Origin: Bremia lactucae
Taxonomy: Eukaryota > Oomycota > Peronosporomycetes > Peronosporales > Peronosporaceae
DNA length: 64,000 nt
NCBI RefSeq assembly: GCF_004359215.1
Contig: NC_090628.1
Coordinates: 1,585,228-1,649,227 of the forward strand
Reading direction: 5' to 3'
Under the pieces are notes generated by a model. That model did no database searches, was not told where the DNA came from, and saw nothing but the letters and a program-made list of their open reading frames with translations. Below are positions 13,839 through 24,720 of this stretch, one piece after another. The translations under genes and the position numbers were made by a program. Position 1 is the stretch's first letter. Each line of letters opens with the position of its first letter.

Positions 13839-14820
13839 TTAAGTGCCAATCGCCTTCGCTCGGTGCATGTGAACTTCAGGTCGCTCGGTGTACTGCAAAC
13901 TGCCGCTACCTCCCGACGGTAGCAGCGCGCTGCCTGCATCTTCGTCTTCTCCATCTTCTCCACCGATCGGCACTCTCACGGATGCCGACTTGGACAATCG
14001 AAACTTGTCGAGCATTTCTTCGATGACACATTCCTGGTCTAATACCCAGCCGGTTTCGGCGTTATAGTCGAACACGATGCCAATAAACTTGGTAACAACG
14101 CCGACAAAGCTCAACAATCTTCATGTCATTAAGAAACTCGTCGACCTTCTGTACACTGGTACCCGTAGCTTGTACATCATCTACGTATATACCCAAGAGT
14201 GTCTTGCTCTTGACATACTTAAATGTATGATCAGCTCTCCGTGTAGCTTTGGCTGAAACCTAGTGACTTCATTATGTCGTGGAGTATCAAGTTCCATAGC
14301 CTGCCAGATTGTTTTTGGCCGTACAAGCCTTTTTTTGAGTCTCAGAGCGAGTTGTCTCTTATCCTGCATGACGAGACTTTCCATTAATTCGGCGTCGATG
14401 TCCATCCCCTGCGTGATGTGAAGTAAAATCTCCAAATCTTTTTCTTTATCGGCTTTGACGTAAGCACTTGGCACATCGCCGTGACGCGCAGGCACGCCCC
14501 AGATTATTGATACCGCGAGAATCACCTTGCCAGATATTATCTCCGTTCTAGCCGAGAAGGTGTATGTATAATCGACGCCATACACTTGTTCATTGCCACG
14601 TACCACTAGCCTCGCTTTGTACCTCTCGGTAGTACCGTCGGCGTGCATTTTGAGCTTATACACCCACTTACTATGAAGTAACTTGGCGTCATGGGGCTTC
14701 TATACCCCTTACCAAGTGTCGTTGTGCTCCAATGCCTCTATATCCGTTCGCATTGCCTCTTTTAAATACTTCACCCGCGGGCCTTTCATCGCATCGCGAT
14801 AACTCTTTAGCTGGCGATGT
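13839..14820 (-). pseudogene. Ty1/Copia reverse transcriptase remnant
   Basis: Minus-strand pieces of a Copia polyprotein. From about 14815 the RT lead-in can be read (sense peptide YLKEAMRTDIEALEHNDTW), then YKARLVVRGNEQVYGVDY and a core with GVPARHGDVPSAYVKADKEK. At 14117-13839 comes the later RT part (YNAETGWVLDQECVIEEML). A stop in the lead-in and frame changes near 14150-14180 break it. Integrase, Gag, RNase H and LTRs were not found nearby, so this is an isolated fragment. It lies about 300 bp upstream of SEC24. Confidence 0.85.
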
Positions 14821-15424
14821 TACTGTTCGTGTTTACGATAAACCTAAGCTTAGAATTACATCATGAATTAAAGCAGCCCAGTCTTAATATTACAAAAAGC
14901 GCCTGAAAGGTCAGTTTCAACCATTTGGCAATCTTATACAAAGAATAAATTAACAATTACGAGTTCACCAATGAAATAGCTTGAGAGTGATATCCTTGAG
15001 CAATACTGCTCTCCCCCGGCTTACGGGCATGCGCTTGGAGACCATATTGCGCGTTCGCGAGTGATTGAACGTCTCGTCCTCTGCGGGCAGTTGTTTGACA
15101 TCGCGGTCAGAATCAATTGACTTCGATGAGTCTCCAGCCATAAGCTCTATTGAGCTTCTTTTTGCCTTATGTGAGCTCTTTCTTTGACTTAGCTGAGATC
15201 CGTTACGTAGTTTGAGCCGACATAAGGTTCAATTAAAAAAAGGAGTCGTTGTTTGGGATCATAACCTGTTACGTAAGAGATAGGAAAGAGATAACGGTTG
15301 TATAGAGTTAACGGTAGGATCGAGATAAACTTAAAATATAACTTACTTTTCGGTTTCTGGGCTACGTTCATGGTGTGAAGGGCTACCGTATTTAGAATTA
15401 TGACTGAAAACGACTGGAAATTAC
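14821..15424. other. non-coding stretch, nothing recognised
   Basis: About 600 bp with short AT-rich runs. A minus-strand open frame of 60 codons at 15189-15371 has no recognisable features. I see no gene, repeat boundary or RNA here. Confidence 0.35.
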
Positions 15425-15615
15425 GAGACAGTGGTATTTCAAAAGCTACCCATGTTTAAGTATGTGAAATCGCCGCTGCTGGATGAAGCCGCCTTGGAAA
15501 ACACAAACGTGGCACTTAGCGCTCGAAGCGGATCATTGATCCTCAAAGATCCCACATACCCATATTTTTTTAATGAAGGAATTTCAAGATGTGGTGTCTA
15601 CCAATGCAGGTGGGC
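15425..15615 (+). pseudogene. Ty3/Gypsy pol fragment (protease-RT linker)
   Basis: A plus-strand frame contains SPLLDEAALENTNVALSAR and SGSLILKDPTYPY. This matches the segment before RT in Gypsy E4 of this window (near 41200-41310: LSARNGSSILKDPTNP). After a frame change it continues as KEFQDVV. It is a short relic directly followed by an LTR-like repeat. Confidence 0.75.
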
Positions 15616-15619
15616 GCTA

Positions 15620-15975
15620 CTATAGTAGCCACGCTCTACTTACTCACACACCTTCAAGCACAGTTTAACCGTCTTCTCTCACGTGCAGTGAGGTAGTTGG
15701 TGGGTGCCTAAGCAACCGCTTCCAACGAACTAAGAACCTAAGTACAAGTGACGTCACGGAAGCGGTAATCCGGCTTCATGTGCATACTCGTCACTAGGAA
15801 ATAATTTTAAGACAGTTTGATGTTTAACCAAATTGAATATAAATACTTTTAACCAATCAACGGATGCCACCTTTGTAGGTGTGCATCCCTACATTGCGAG
15901 CGTATTATTTTAAATATGTCGGATTACGGATGGCGTTAGCCGCCGTCCCTTCCAATGTGAATACACCTCGCGCAG
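15620..15975 (+). repeat. LTR-like repeat family A, copy i
   Basis: Shares its layout with 23091-23510 and 58830-59341. Common parts are a CACGCTCTACTTA start (copies i and iii), a GTGCAGTGAGG block, a TATA-like AATATAAATAC box near 15838, ATTGCGAGCGTAT, a hairpin at 15928-15948 and AATGTGAATACACC. The order and promoter-like box suggest an LTR in plus orientation. The exact ends were not resolved. Confidence 0.65.
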
Positions 15976-16410
15976 CGATAGATGCTGATGGTGCCTAGTG
16001 CCACAATCACAACGCCCAGAGAGGCTGCTGTCGCGCTGTTAACTGACCTGAACGATCCATTCCACTTGCGTAGTGAGGATGTTGATCCGTCGCTCATTGT
16101 TGACTACAATGAGTCGACACCGCTGCCTTCACCTCATAGTAGTGATGAGCATAGCGAGCTAATGGAGAAGGCTGATGGCGCTAAATTGCTATCCAGGCTT
16201 CATCCATTGTTCCTTACATGGGAACGCCCTACGTTGCGAAGGCCAACTTGCCTATCGCTAACAAAGCAACTGTCGCATCGGCTGCGCTAGCTAGCGCAGC
16301 GACCATTCATGAGAGCGCTGCCCATAAAGGTGCAGCTGCTTCTCAGTTGGGACCATCATACACAATGGATCTGACGCAGAGAGTATGAGCTTAAAACTCC
16401 ACCGACGGAA
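15976..16410 (+). pseudogene. probable Gypsy gag 5' portion
   Basis: Follows repeat A directly. An open frame of 102 codons from 15982 is rich in Ser, Pro, Asp and Glu (ESTPLPSPHSSDEHSELM). After a stop the sequence reads on in another frame as GAAASQLGPSYTMDLTQR-like residues, which I associate with Gag N-termini of oomycete Gypsy elements. There is no CCHC knuckle. Assignment rests on position and weak resemblance. Bases 16411-16816 hold nothing further that I recognise. Confidence 0.45.
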
Positions 16411-16816
16411 CGTGAACGTGTCTGGTCGGTGTCACAAGCCAGTCGTATTGAACGTAGCTATGTGACTGGTGGCATATAACCGATGCCGCCCCCATCCGAA
16501 TGACCTTATTCGGATGGAACTCGTGCGTCGCTCCTAGAGCGAACTACTTTAGATGCAAATAATTATTATGGCATCTATAGTTCATGGAAGGCTTAGGGAG
16601 GATCACTTGGTCGTATTTCCCCGATTCGGTTGCATTCAAATGAATCAACCGACCATTACGAAGCGAGATTCCCGCGCCACTTTCATCCACATTTCAATGT
16701 GGCGAAACAATGATCGCAGCGACTTAACTTCGCCTGCTTGCGTGTATGAGAAATCACGGGCGGTAATGAGCCCCCTGTTTCTTCTGATAACGCCGCTCAA
16801 GCAAGTCTATTCGGAA

Positions 16817-17101
16817 TTAGCGGAGCGACAACTGGTGCTCCTTCTCATTGGCAGACACAAGGCTCAGTACGTCGACACGCAGGGCGTCGGCGGCTTCCCA
16901 AGAGTCGAAACGCTTCGGGTATCCTCTCCAATGGACGAGGATTTGAAGTTTCTTCTGCACAGAGCGGTGGACAATTAACCTTCCAAAAAGGAAGCGTTGG
17001 TTCCCAGCACCATTCATTAGTGCAGGTGGCGTCCGATAGGAGCGGCGATTTTGCCCACCTTCTCGCGGCAGCCTATCCTGCTTCCGTTCGGTCGCAGGCA
17101 T
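16817..17101 (-). pseudogene. Gypsy integrase chromodomain
   Basis: The minus frame reads LVHWRGYPKRFDSWEAADAL, the W-RGY-P-x-x-D-S-W-E core of chromovirus integrase chromodomains, which bind histone marks to guide insertion. The opposite strand at 17020-17265 is also open, with a Leu/Glu/Arg-rich helix-like stretch (RIGKLENQFSLLTSDLRNV). Confidence 0.8.
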
Positions 17102-17465
17102 TGAGCGCTGCTGAACGACGGATCGGGAAGCTCGAAAATCAATTCTCGCTACTGACTTCGGATCTCCGCAATGTTCGCTCGAAAGATTGCCAGGGGTACC
17201 AAAAGGCTGAAACTTCGCCTGGACCTATTGAAAAAGCTGACGCTGAGAAATCTGCGTTAGCGTGATATCCCTCGCTCTCCAAGTCCATATCGTGGTGGTA
17301 GGAATCATTCGGCTGGAAGTTTTGCACCTTCTCTGTCTCCCTCACCAGATCGACGCTCGACTCACAGTCGGCGTCACCATCGATCTCCTTAGACGGATGG
17401 GGACATGTGATCTCTTCTGGATCAGCATACCGATTCAGACGACCGACGTAAAAGACGGTGTGTCT

Positions 17466-17596
17466 TCATATACGGCGGGAGTGTGAGCCTATAACCACCG
17501 TACATGGTCCGATGAAACGCGGCAAATTTTTCTTAGTACCTCCAGGTAGTACAGAAATTGAATTAGGTAGGGTAGCAGCACTTAATAGTACTTTTC
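17466..17596 (-). pseudogene. Gypsy integrase C-terminal piece, cut by solo LTR
   Basis: The frame reads KVLLSAATLPN and PRFIGPCTVV, the integrase C-terminal GPF/Y-like module. It stops exactly at the LTR boundary at 17597; the upstream half resumes past 18109 (KQKEYADRNG). Confidence 0.75.
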
Positions 17597-18109
17597 TGTA
17601 ACGGGGCACTTGCACTCGTATTAGTGTAGGTAGGGTGCCTCGAAACTTCACGTACACAAGAGTACAGAGAAAGGTTTCTAGGTAGCTAAGGGTGTTAAGC
17701 TTTTTAAAGGTAAATCAATGGATTTAAAATTGGAGAAAAGTAAATGTATTACTATATATTTCGTTTCCCACGTAACGATCTTCTATGTACTACTGAGCTT
17801 ATTATATTAATATCTAACTAAGTATGGCGCATCCCTGCGCACCGCACAATCGTGTCTTGAAAAACGATTAGCGGGGTTGTTTTAGACTTAAAATGAACTA
17901 ATCAATAGAGCTAACGTCTTTTGCATAAATAATATAAAATTTGGTATTATTGGAACCATTTAGGTCATTATTTATAAAGATAATAAGTTTGCACTTCTTC
18001 TTCTATTTCCTCTCATAGGAAATAATATTTGTTATTCCTCTCATAGGAAATAAAATTTATAATCCCTCTCATAGGAAATAATACTTATGGTACGGGACAC
18101 CCCGTTGCA
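17597..18109 (-). repeat. solo LTR, family B
   Basis: A 513-bp unit bounded on the plus strand by TGTAACGGGG and CCCCGTTGCA. It is the reverse complement, with divergence, of the LTR at 58405-58830: shared blocks are TTTGGTATTATTG, GACACGATTGTGCGGTGCGC and CTCTTGTGTACGT. It splits an integrase frame and has no partner LTR or internal region, so it is a solo LTR left by recombination. Flanking 5-mers on its own strand are GGGAA and GAAAA, possibly a mutated target duplication. Confidence 0.8.
18007..18090. repeat. 28-bp unit tandemly repeated three times inside the solo LTR
   Basis: Three adjacent 28-nt units each carry CCTCTCATAGGAAATAA (18007-18034, 18035-18062, 18063-18090). The other family B LTR (58425-58475) has only two diverged versions, so the array grew in this copy. 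Confidence 0.8.
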
Positions 18110-18821
18110 TTCCCCCTACTCTTAAGCCTTCATTATTTCGGAACCATTTCGGTCAGCATATTCTTTTTGTTTATCCTGTGCGTTTGCCTTCGCGTCACGG
18201 ACTTTTCGTGTAATGGCTAACCGCTCATCCACAAAGCGTTGAGCCTCGCTCACGCTTTTAGCATCAAACTCGCCTATAATACCACCGAGAGGTCGGTCAT
18301 AGGACGTAGTTGTCAAAAATAATGAAGCATTGTTATCGTTTCGGAGCACATGCATTCCTTGCCGTGACTACATACTGACCACTGCTAAACCAGCAAGGTC
18401 AATAGGGCAAGTTTCGGCCGTTGGCATGATAACCTCGCGGGTTATCGTCATATTGACGAAATTGTGTCCCTCTTTCGCATTGAGCGTAGTGAGCCCCCCC
18501 CCACTAAGACTTGGGCTTCGCACAAACGAGACTGGCGTCCGAGGATGGCGCAGTCCGTTAATATAAAACAATGTCTCACCCGTACTGCGTGGACACTATT
18601 ATTTATAGCGAACTCCACAAAGGAGTTGCTATAGTGCGCAAGACATCCTCCCCGACCCGATTTGCACGTTCCGCTTGGCCATCGGTCCAGGGATGATCTG
18701 CGGTCGACATGTGGAGCTTGCTACCTAGCAGCTCGAAAACATGTCGCCAAAAATCAGACATAAAACGTAAATCCCGGTCAAATACTATGCCGTGTAGTCG
18801 GTACACATGATCCAAGAACAA
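18110..18821 (-). pseudogene. Gypsy integrase core remnant
   Basis: Minus-strand frames read SEAQRFVDERLAITRKVRDA and KQKEYADRNG (18122-18355), INGLRHPRTPVSFVRSPS (18368-18571), and HMSTADHPWTDGQAERANRV (18603-18821). The last matches the integrase catalytic region around the conserved TDGQ-ER motif. Stops separate the pieces. Confidence 0.8.
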
Positions 18822-18940
18822 GAGAGCTACCCCTTACCTGTGATCGTGGTGCGACACGGTGCTAAATGCACTATTTTGATCAGTCTGTCTACAAAGACGT
18901 GCAAAATTTGCATGGCGAATTGTAGTGTATAGAGGCGTGA

Positions 18941-19177
18941 CTAGCGTAGGCACTTAGGGCAAGTTCCTTGGAAGAGGACAGCATCGAGGGTGATACTCCC
19001 GTTCCCCCTCGAGTTGCTTGTGCGTACAATCCTTGCAACTGCAGTAGTTCTGGAGTTAAAAATGAGAAGCGGCCTACCTCTGCTGATTTTTATTAGCTGC
19101 GTTAAGAAAGATAGTGACTTGTGTGCGACTGCAAACAGCTCCGTCCGATCCTTATGGTCAGGCGGCATGCCAAACAT
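18941..19177 (-). pseudogene. pol-linked frame, probably integrase N-terminal zone
   Basis: A 78-codon minus frame (DHKDRTELFAVAHKSLSFLT) lies where the zinc-binding integrase N-terminus should be. I do not see the HHCC residues, so the call is positional only. Bases 19178-19737 hold no clear domain. Confidence 0.35.
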
Positions 19178-19737
19178 ATAGTCCAGATTGACCGACTTCT
19201 ATCAATCCGTTGGAATCGGGAGCGACTTCAACGGCGCACTGCTGGACGGTGCAGGCTTTATGCGCTGACGCTGTACGCTGGAGCGAATATAGTTGGCCAC
19301 CTATCTATATAGGTGTGGCCACCAAAATTCCTCTGACACTCGTAAGAATGTCTTTTCACGGCCCAGATGCTCACTCGATTGTGCATCATGGAGCTCGTAA
19401 AGTATCTTCAACTTGAGATCTGTATATTGAGAGACATCTATTTTTAAGGGATCGCAAGGTGACAGCTGCTGTCTTAACATAAAGGACTTATCTTAGCCTT
19501 AAGATGCGACGGAAGAGAGACCTTTCGTACACCGAAGTGCTCCAACCGCAGGTGACAATGATCTACCATCCTTAGCTTCCGAAATAATGCTCTCCTTTAT
19601 TGCGGAAGCTAACGATGGTAAATCTTCATGGCTGCCAAAATTGACGACTCAGCTTGTGCCTTAGCGCATGAGACACTTTCCTGGTGTCTTGCCTCGAAGT
19701 CTGGTCTGCGCGATAATGCGTCATCCAAGAGATTCGA

Positions 19738-20127
19738 CTAACCCGGCTTGCATTCAAGTATAAAATTGAACTCAGAGAAGAATGTAAGCCATCTTGCCAT
19801 TACAAGCGGGAGGTGCGGTGAGTTTATTGCGGTCCGCAGTGATGCGTGATCCGCATAAACCACAAATAGCTCGGTGCTCAATAGGTGCACTCGAAACTTA
19901 ACAAAAGCATACTTTATTGGAATTAGCTCTCTGTCATGCACAGGGAAATTCAGGTCCGCGGCTTTCAAATGCCGGAACTGGTAAGAGATGAAGCGGTCAA
20001 CGCCATCATCATCCTTCTGCATCAGCGCACTGCCGATTGTATAATTACTTGCATCGCAGACGACGCTAAAGAGCTTATCCGTGTCTAGCAATGCCAAGAC
20101 CGGTGCCTCAACAAGAGGTTGCTTCAC
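19738..20127 (-). pseudogene. Gypsy RNase H domain
   Basis: 129 codons read VVCDASNYTIGSALMQ, NFPVHDRELIPIKYAFVKFR and VVYADHASLRTAINSPHL, the D-E-D ribonuclease H domain that removes RNA template in Ty3/Gypsy elements. It is the best preserved part of E6. Confidence 0.88.
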
Positions 20128-20639
20128 TGATGTGAGCGGATCTAGTTGTTCCTTTGACCAGATCCATTCTGCATTATTTTAAGGAGGTTAGACAAGGGAT
20201 TAGTACGCATTGCATTATTCTTGCTGTACTTATGCAAGGAATTTAGAGAGTCCTAGAAATTGACGCAAATCCATCACATGTCGTGGGATTGGCCATTTCT
20301 TCACAGCCTTTACCTTTTCTGGGCTGCTCGTACACCATGTATACCACGATGCAGCCCAGAGGAGGTATCTCGGGGACCCCTATGACGCACTTTTGCAAGT
20401 TAACGTACAATTGGGCGTCACCCAGAGTCTGCAATTAAGCGTCCAAATGACGCTTGTGCGACTCTATACGATCTCAGCCCGTCCTCGGCCCTACAATCAA
20501 CGAATGCATCGTCGATGTAATGAGGTGCCTAGGCACGGTGCTGCCATATCACTTGAGCCACGACTCGGTTGAATGTAGCTGGTGCTTTTATCAAACCTTG
20601 GGGTTTAGCTAGCAACTCCTAAAGCATAAGCTTGGGTTG

Positions 20640-20990
20640 CTTACTGCCGTTTTGGCTACATCGGACTCGCATGAGTACCTGATGGTAGCCATCTTTTAAA
20701 TCCAACGCGGAAAAGATTGTTGACTTTCTCACGGAGTTCAACAAGACAACTTTCCTGGGGATTGACATTTGCGCCGGTGTGTGTGCTCGCCTTTGTTCAG
20801 CTTATTGTAAGCGTGAACCACGCGCCATCAACCTGTGGCTTTACGCACACAGAAGGTTGGGCTGCAGTGAGGAGATTTGCTCTCACGTACATGTTTCGTC
20901 GTGGCACGCTTGTCGAAGAACTCATCGATACAATCTCCCTGTTCTTTCGGCAAACGGTCATTGTCTGTTCACACAATACTTGGTGCCAGG
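20640..20990 (-). pseudogene. Gypsy reverse transcriptase fragment
   Basis: The minus strand, with frame changes, gives HVRESKSPHCSPTFCVRK and GGWRVVHAYNKLN, the finger region before the catalytic aspartates. The palm with YxDD could not be read cleanly between 20128 and 20640. Confidence 0.7.
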
Positions 20991-21325
20991 TTCGAGGTCT
21001 ATCTCGTGCCCGATGCCCCTATCGGCCGGTAGGCGGCTCGGCACTTCTTCTGGGAATACATCGCGATGTTTCCACAGAACCTCAAAGAACGGACTGTCTC
21101 TCAAGGCATCCCAGCCTTCAGCAGCGAACCGTTTCTTTTTGTTCGTTTCTAGGACGCTTTCGCATTACCATCCTCACCACCACTTTCTAATAAACAACTC
21201 GGAACGAATGTTTTCTTATAATTAATTCCAGTACTACCGCAGCCGCAAACAAGTAACTATCTTTCTTAACGCAGTTAATCAAAAAGGCAGTAGAGGTAGG
21301 TTGTTTCTTATTTCTAACTCCAGAA

Positions 21326-21511
21326 CTACTGTAGTCGCGAACATGTCACTGTGGACTGGTTCTCTTCCGGAACTGGTGTTAATACTTCGTTGATCTTTCC
21401 TTCCTTTAATTCGCCAAGGAACAGATCCCACGGCATCTTCGGGGATTCAACTATCTCCTCGGCAGTTATCAAAACGTGCTTGATCACCTCAACTGAGGAT
21501 ACCTCCACCAT
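21326..21511 (-). pseudogene. Gypsy pol pre-RT linker
   Basis: A 61-codon minus frame (GELKEGKINEVLTPVPEE) lies between protease and RT. It is an acidic spacer typical of this position. Flanking 20991-21325 and 21512-22153 show only broken frames. Confidence 0.5.
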
Positions 21512-22153
21512 TTATCTTTTGACGGCCTCGAACACCTCGTTCAAAGGCCCGTCCTTTCATACCCGGACTGATCCAAAGGTCACTCGTTTTTATGAACCTT
21601 TGATCGTCCTTACCTATCGAGTACTCATTTTTCGAGTCACCACTACTGCATGGGAAGCGGGTGCCAATTGTCTCTCGGCTAACGCACCTCTTCCAACCGC
21701 ACCAGGCTCTAGCCTTTGTGCCGGTTCTTGCGACGCTTGACTTCTTTTCAGCTCGCTGTCTACTGCCACAGGCGGCTCTATACAGGACCATTCAAAACAT
21801 GACTACTTGTCATCGTCCTTTTACTGCACCAGTCTCTCCGAGCTGGGTAGGACTTGGTGAAGTTTGACATCCCGTCAACGCGCATTCAACTGTGTTCGAC
21901 ACGACATCAGTTGCATAGCCTCTCGCAGGAGCATTCTTTCAGGTGTCCAACGTAGAGTAAGCAACTGTGCGTGTACCCAGTCTATTGATGGTTGAGTTTT
22001 TGCTAACTATGGCATGCCTAGAATGAGGCCATACGGACTCTTCATACCTAGCACTGTGAACTTCTCTATACAGGAGAAGTCACTGAAATTGAAGGCGAGT
22101 TCAACTTGAACTCCCTCAGGCTTTACAAGCGCGCCGTTTGCTTAACAAAACGG

Positions 22154-22417
22154 TCACCTCCTCTCGCTTGCCATCCTGGCAAAGCGACTCAAACACCGCC
22201 AATCTCTGTTTAGAGCCGCCAGTTTCAAAAAATTCTGTGATGCACCCGAATTTACGAGAAGGGTTCTAGCCTCACCAACGAGAACGACGGCTATAGAACA
22301 TCCCACAGCATTGTTCCGTGTATTGTTACAAGCTGCAAAAGTAAAACGAAATAATTTTGTCCAATATTTTTTCATATCCGAGGATAAATTACGTATTATA
22401 GCCGAAATCGTAGCCAC
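22154..22417 (-). pseudogene. Gypsy aspartic protease remnant
   Basis: The minus frame contains LLVNSGASQNFLKLAAL, in which the catalytic D of the usual D-S-G-A triad reads N. An aspartic protease without that Asp would be inactive. Confidence 0.7.
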
Positions 22418-23090
22418 AGAGAGTTGATATGTCGGTAGAACATGCTTTACCGGCTATTTATGGTGAAGTATTTGGTCGTGCGGCCTCGATTATTTTATTT
22501 CAGCGTGTATCTTCTCGCCAGCCAAACCATTGATGCCTGCTACGCGCTCAAACACGATAAAATGAACAGAAAAAGTCTATAACGACGATTCATTGTCAAA
22601 TACCGTCTGTATGTAATTCGTCGAGTAAATCTTTTAATTGACGAATCAAATGTCGACAAAGCCTTAGGTAGCCCTGATTGAAACAATTTTTGTGTAGGCC
22701 ATAAAGCCACATCCTCGCACTTTTTTTCTTCCATTGGCTCTACACAATTTCACATCCGCGACGGGTGCTCACCCTGCCGCCGACATCCGACACGACGCTT
22801 TCGTCCAAAGCGAAAGGACCACTAAGCTCGACCATAAGAGCTACAGCCACTTTCGCGACTAAATCGCTATGTAAAGTGTCTGTTGGTCCTTAGGTAACAT
22901 TTTGTCGTGATTCGAACCTAATACAGCTTTAAGTTCTGAGTATCACAGGGGCAATTTCATTCATAGAGAATGTTATATGTTTTCTTTGATGAACCATACG
23001 TACCACTTCTAATCAACATGTAGTATCTCTATTAAAGAAAAGGAAAGCCTGCATCGTTCAGTGACATAGCCTAAATCCTAAACTTGCTCA
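22418..23090. other. non-coding stretch, nothing recognised
   Basis: About 670 bp between the protease remnant and repeat A. It may contain eroded gag and leader of E6, but I could not recognise either. A 64-codon minus frame (22540-22734) shows no motif. Confidence 0.3.
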
Positions 23091-23510
23091 AGAGAAGCAA
23101 AATTGGTCACCAAATCCGTATCTTTAAAGCGCCTTAGCAACCTTACCCAACGCACTAAGTACTCTAGTAAAGTGACGTCACGAGATCGGTGATCCGTCTC
23201 CGCGTGCGCACTTGCCAAGTAGAAAGTAGTTTTCAGACTGATTTATATTTAATCGCATTAAATATAAATACCTATTTTTACCAATAAAAAATATCATCTC
23301 TGTAGATAACACTAAGATGTATTGCGAGCGTATCTTTCTAGATACCTCGCGTAAAGGATGACGCTAGCCGTCATCCCTCCTAATGTGAATGCACCAATGT
23401 GCATTATATACAGAAGGGTTGGTTACAAATGTGAACCACACCCAAGTGGTGGGTCTACTTACTTTTTTTTAGTAATTGACCATCCCCTTAAGTACACCAA
23501 GTGTACTTAA
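23091..23510 (+). repeat. LTR-like repeat family A, copy ii
   Basis: Shares CCCAACGCACTAAGTACTCT, the ATATAAATACCTATTTT box, GCGAGCGTATCTTTCTAGAT and the hairpin at 23356-23376 with 58830-59341. It continues through TGTGAACCACACCCAAGT to CATCCCCTTAAGTA. It also shows the sequence as it was before E2 inserted in copy iii. Confidence 0.7.
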
Positions 23511-24137
23511 CGGGGACTGTGTAACGTTGGGGCAACTTTAGCCCGTTATACTAAAAGTGTCGCTAGACTTGCATCTCCTTTCGTACGCTTTGAAAAATTA
23601 CAGATCTCAACGGTGGCGAAGACTGTTAGCGTTGATTCTTGGTCATATCGGAAATATTACAAATCAAAGTACATAAGCCAGATGTAAAAGAAGTGGTTGT
23701 CAAATTATCTGTTATCCCAAGGCCAAAATACGAAAAACTTCTTGGGAAGTTTTATTCAGCCAATTGTGTCGCGCCAGGGATTTCGTCAAGTTTGCTGTCA
23801 TGTCCTCTGTCCAATATCTTTATGATTTGTTGAAAAAAAAGCCATTTCTTAGCTCAATGAGTGCTCTACCCAAAAAAAGATTTTAAATGCTCTACTTAAA
23901 TAGATTTCGCGGAAAAACCAGCTATCTCTGAGTTTGACTCATCTATTAATGTTAACAACTTTAAAACATTTATTCAGTAATTTTATAAGATAATTATCCT
24001 AAATTAAAAGGTAGATAATTAACTTGCGCGAATTTTATTTGAAATAAACGGCGTTTCACTTTCACGTTAGGTGCTTTCGCGCGTTGTAGTATGTTCAAAT
24101 CTCGACAAGATATTCGCATCGCTGTGTGTCTTCTTCA
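23511..24137. other. non-coding stretch, nothing recognised
   Basis: About 630 bp. A 64-codon plus frame at 23639-23833 has no recognisable motif. The sequence is AT-rich after 23860. Confidence 0.3.
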
Positions 24138-24480
24138 CTAAATTGTGTGTTGCATCTTCACTAAAATGAGAAGAGCCTCCATTTTAGGCCAGCTAATAAT
24201 ATTTACGTAACGCGCCATCCCGTCACATATTAAGATTTTAAATATCGAATACAAATTTGAACATGGAAGCGGGATGGGTTCCACTGGCTGAGGTAAAATG
24301 TCAAGCCAAGTTTTTTGGTACCCAGAACGTGCCGTTGGATGCGTACGCATCCAACGAGGCAGCTCGATTGTGTACGCATAGACTTGGCGGTGCAGTACAC
24401 GAAACGGGCCGATATAGGAGACTATTAGGTTTTGGCTCGGGATTATTAGGCTTCGGCGGATGCCTTAGACCGTACCGGTT
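24138..24480 (-). pseudogene. Gypsy integrase C-terminal fragment
   Basis: The minus strand reads RVLHRQVYAYTIELPRWMRT then HPTARSG, matching the integrase tail of E1 and E2 (AYTIELPSRMRTHP). A perfect 22-bp palindrome sits at the WMRTHPT codons (about 24334-24355). Confidence 0.75.
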
Positions 24481-24566
24481 TGATTAGCAAGCGGAAGAAT
24501 CCTCGTACTGAAATAGCGACATTGATATAGGTAGAAGCGGATAAGGATATTTTAATTTTTCAGAGG

Positions 24567-24720
24567 TTAATAATTGCTACAGATTAATTCGGTATTGTTA
24601 TTAGAAACGGCGACACTAATTGGAGAGTGAGGTTTCTCGCTCTCCGTATACGAGATGTCCATAGGTTCTGGACCCCCGTTTTCTTGTCGTTTGTTTGGAG
24701 GATAAGCACCGAAATGGTCG
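24567..24720 (-). pseudogene. Gypsy gag fragment
   Basis: The minus strand carries NGGPEPMDISYTESEKPHS. The same block in E1 Gag (GGPEPMDLSYFESERPR) precedes the CCHC knuckle. The knuckle is missing here. Confidence 0.75.

Larger units (their letters stand above)
16817..22417 (-). mobile_element. degraded minus-strand Ty3/Gypsy chromovirus-like element (E6)
   Basis: Domains appear in the expected reversed order along the plus strand: chromodomain (16817-17101), integrase C-terminus (17466-17596), a later solo LTR (17597-18109), rest of integrase (18110-18821), RNase H (19738-20127), RT (about 20640-20990), pre-RT linker (21326-21511) and protease (22154-22417). Every domain is broken by stops or frame changes. 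I found no flanking LTR pair or intact gag. Confidence 0.8.

Noticed and set aside
18007..18090. three-unit repeat as a CRISPR-like array
   Set aside because: The units are directly adjacent without spacers and lie inside an LTR of a eukaryotic element.
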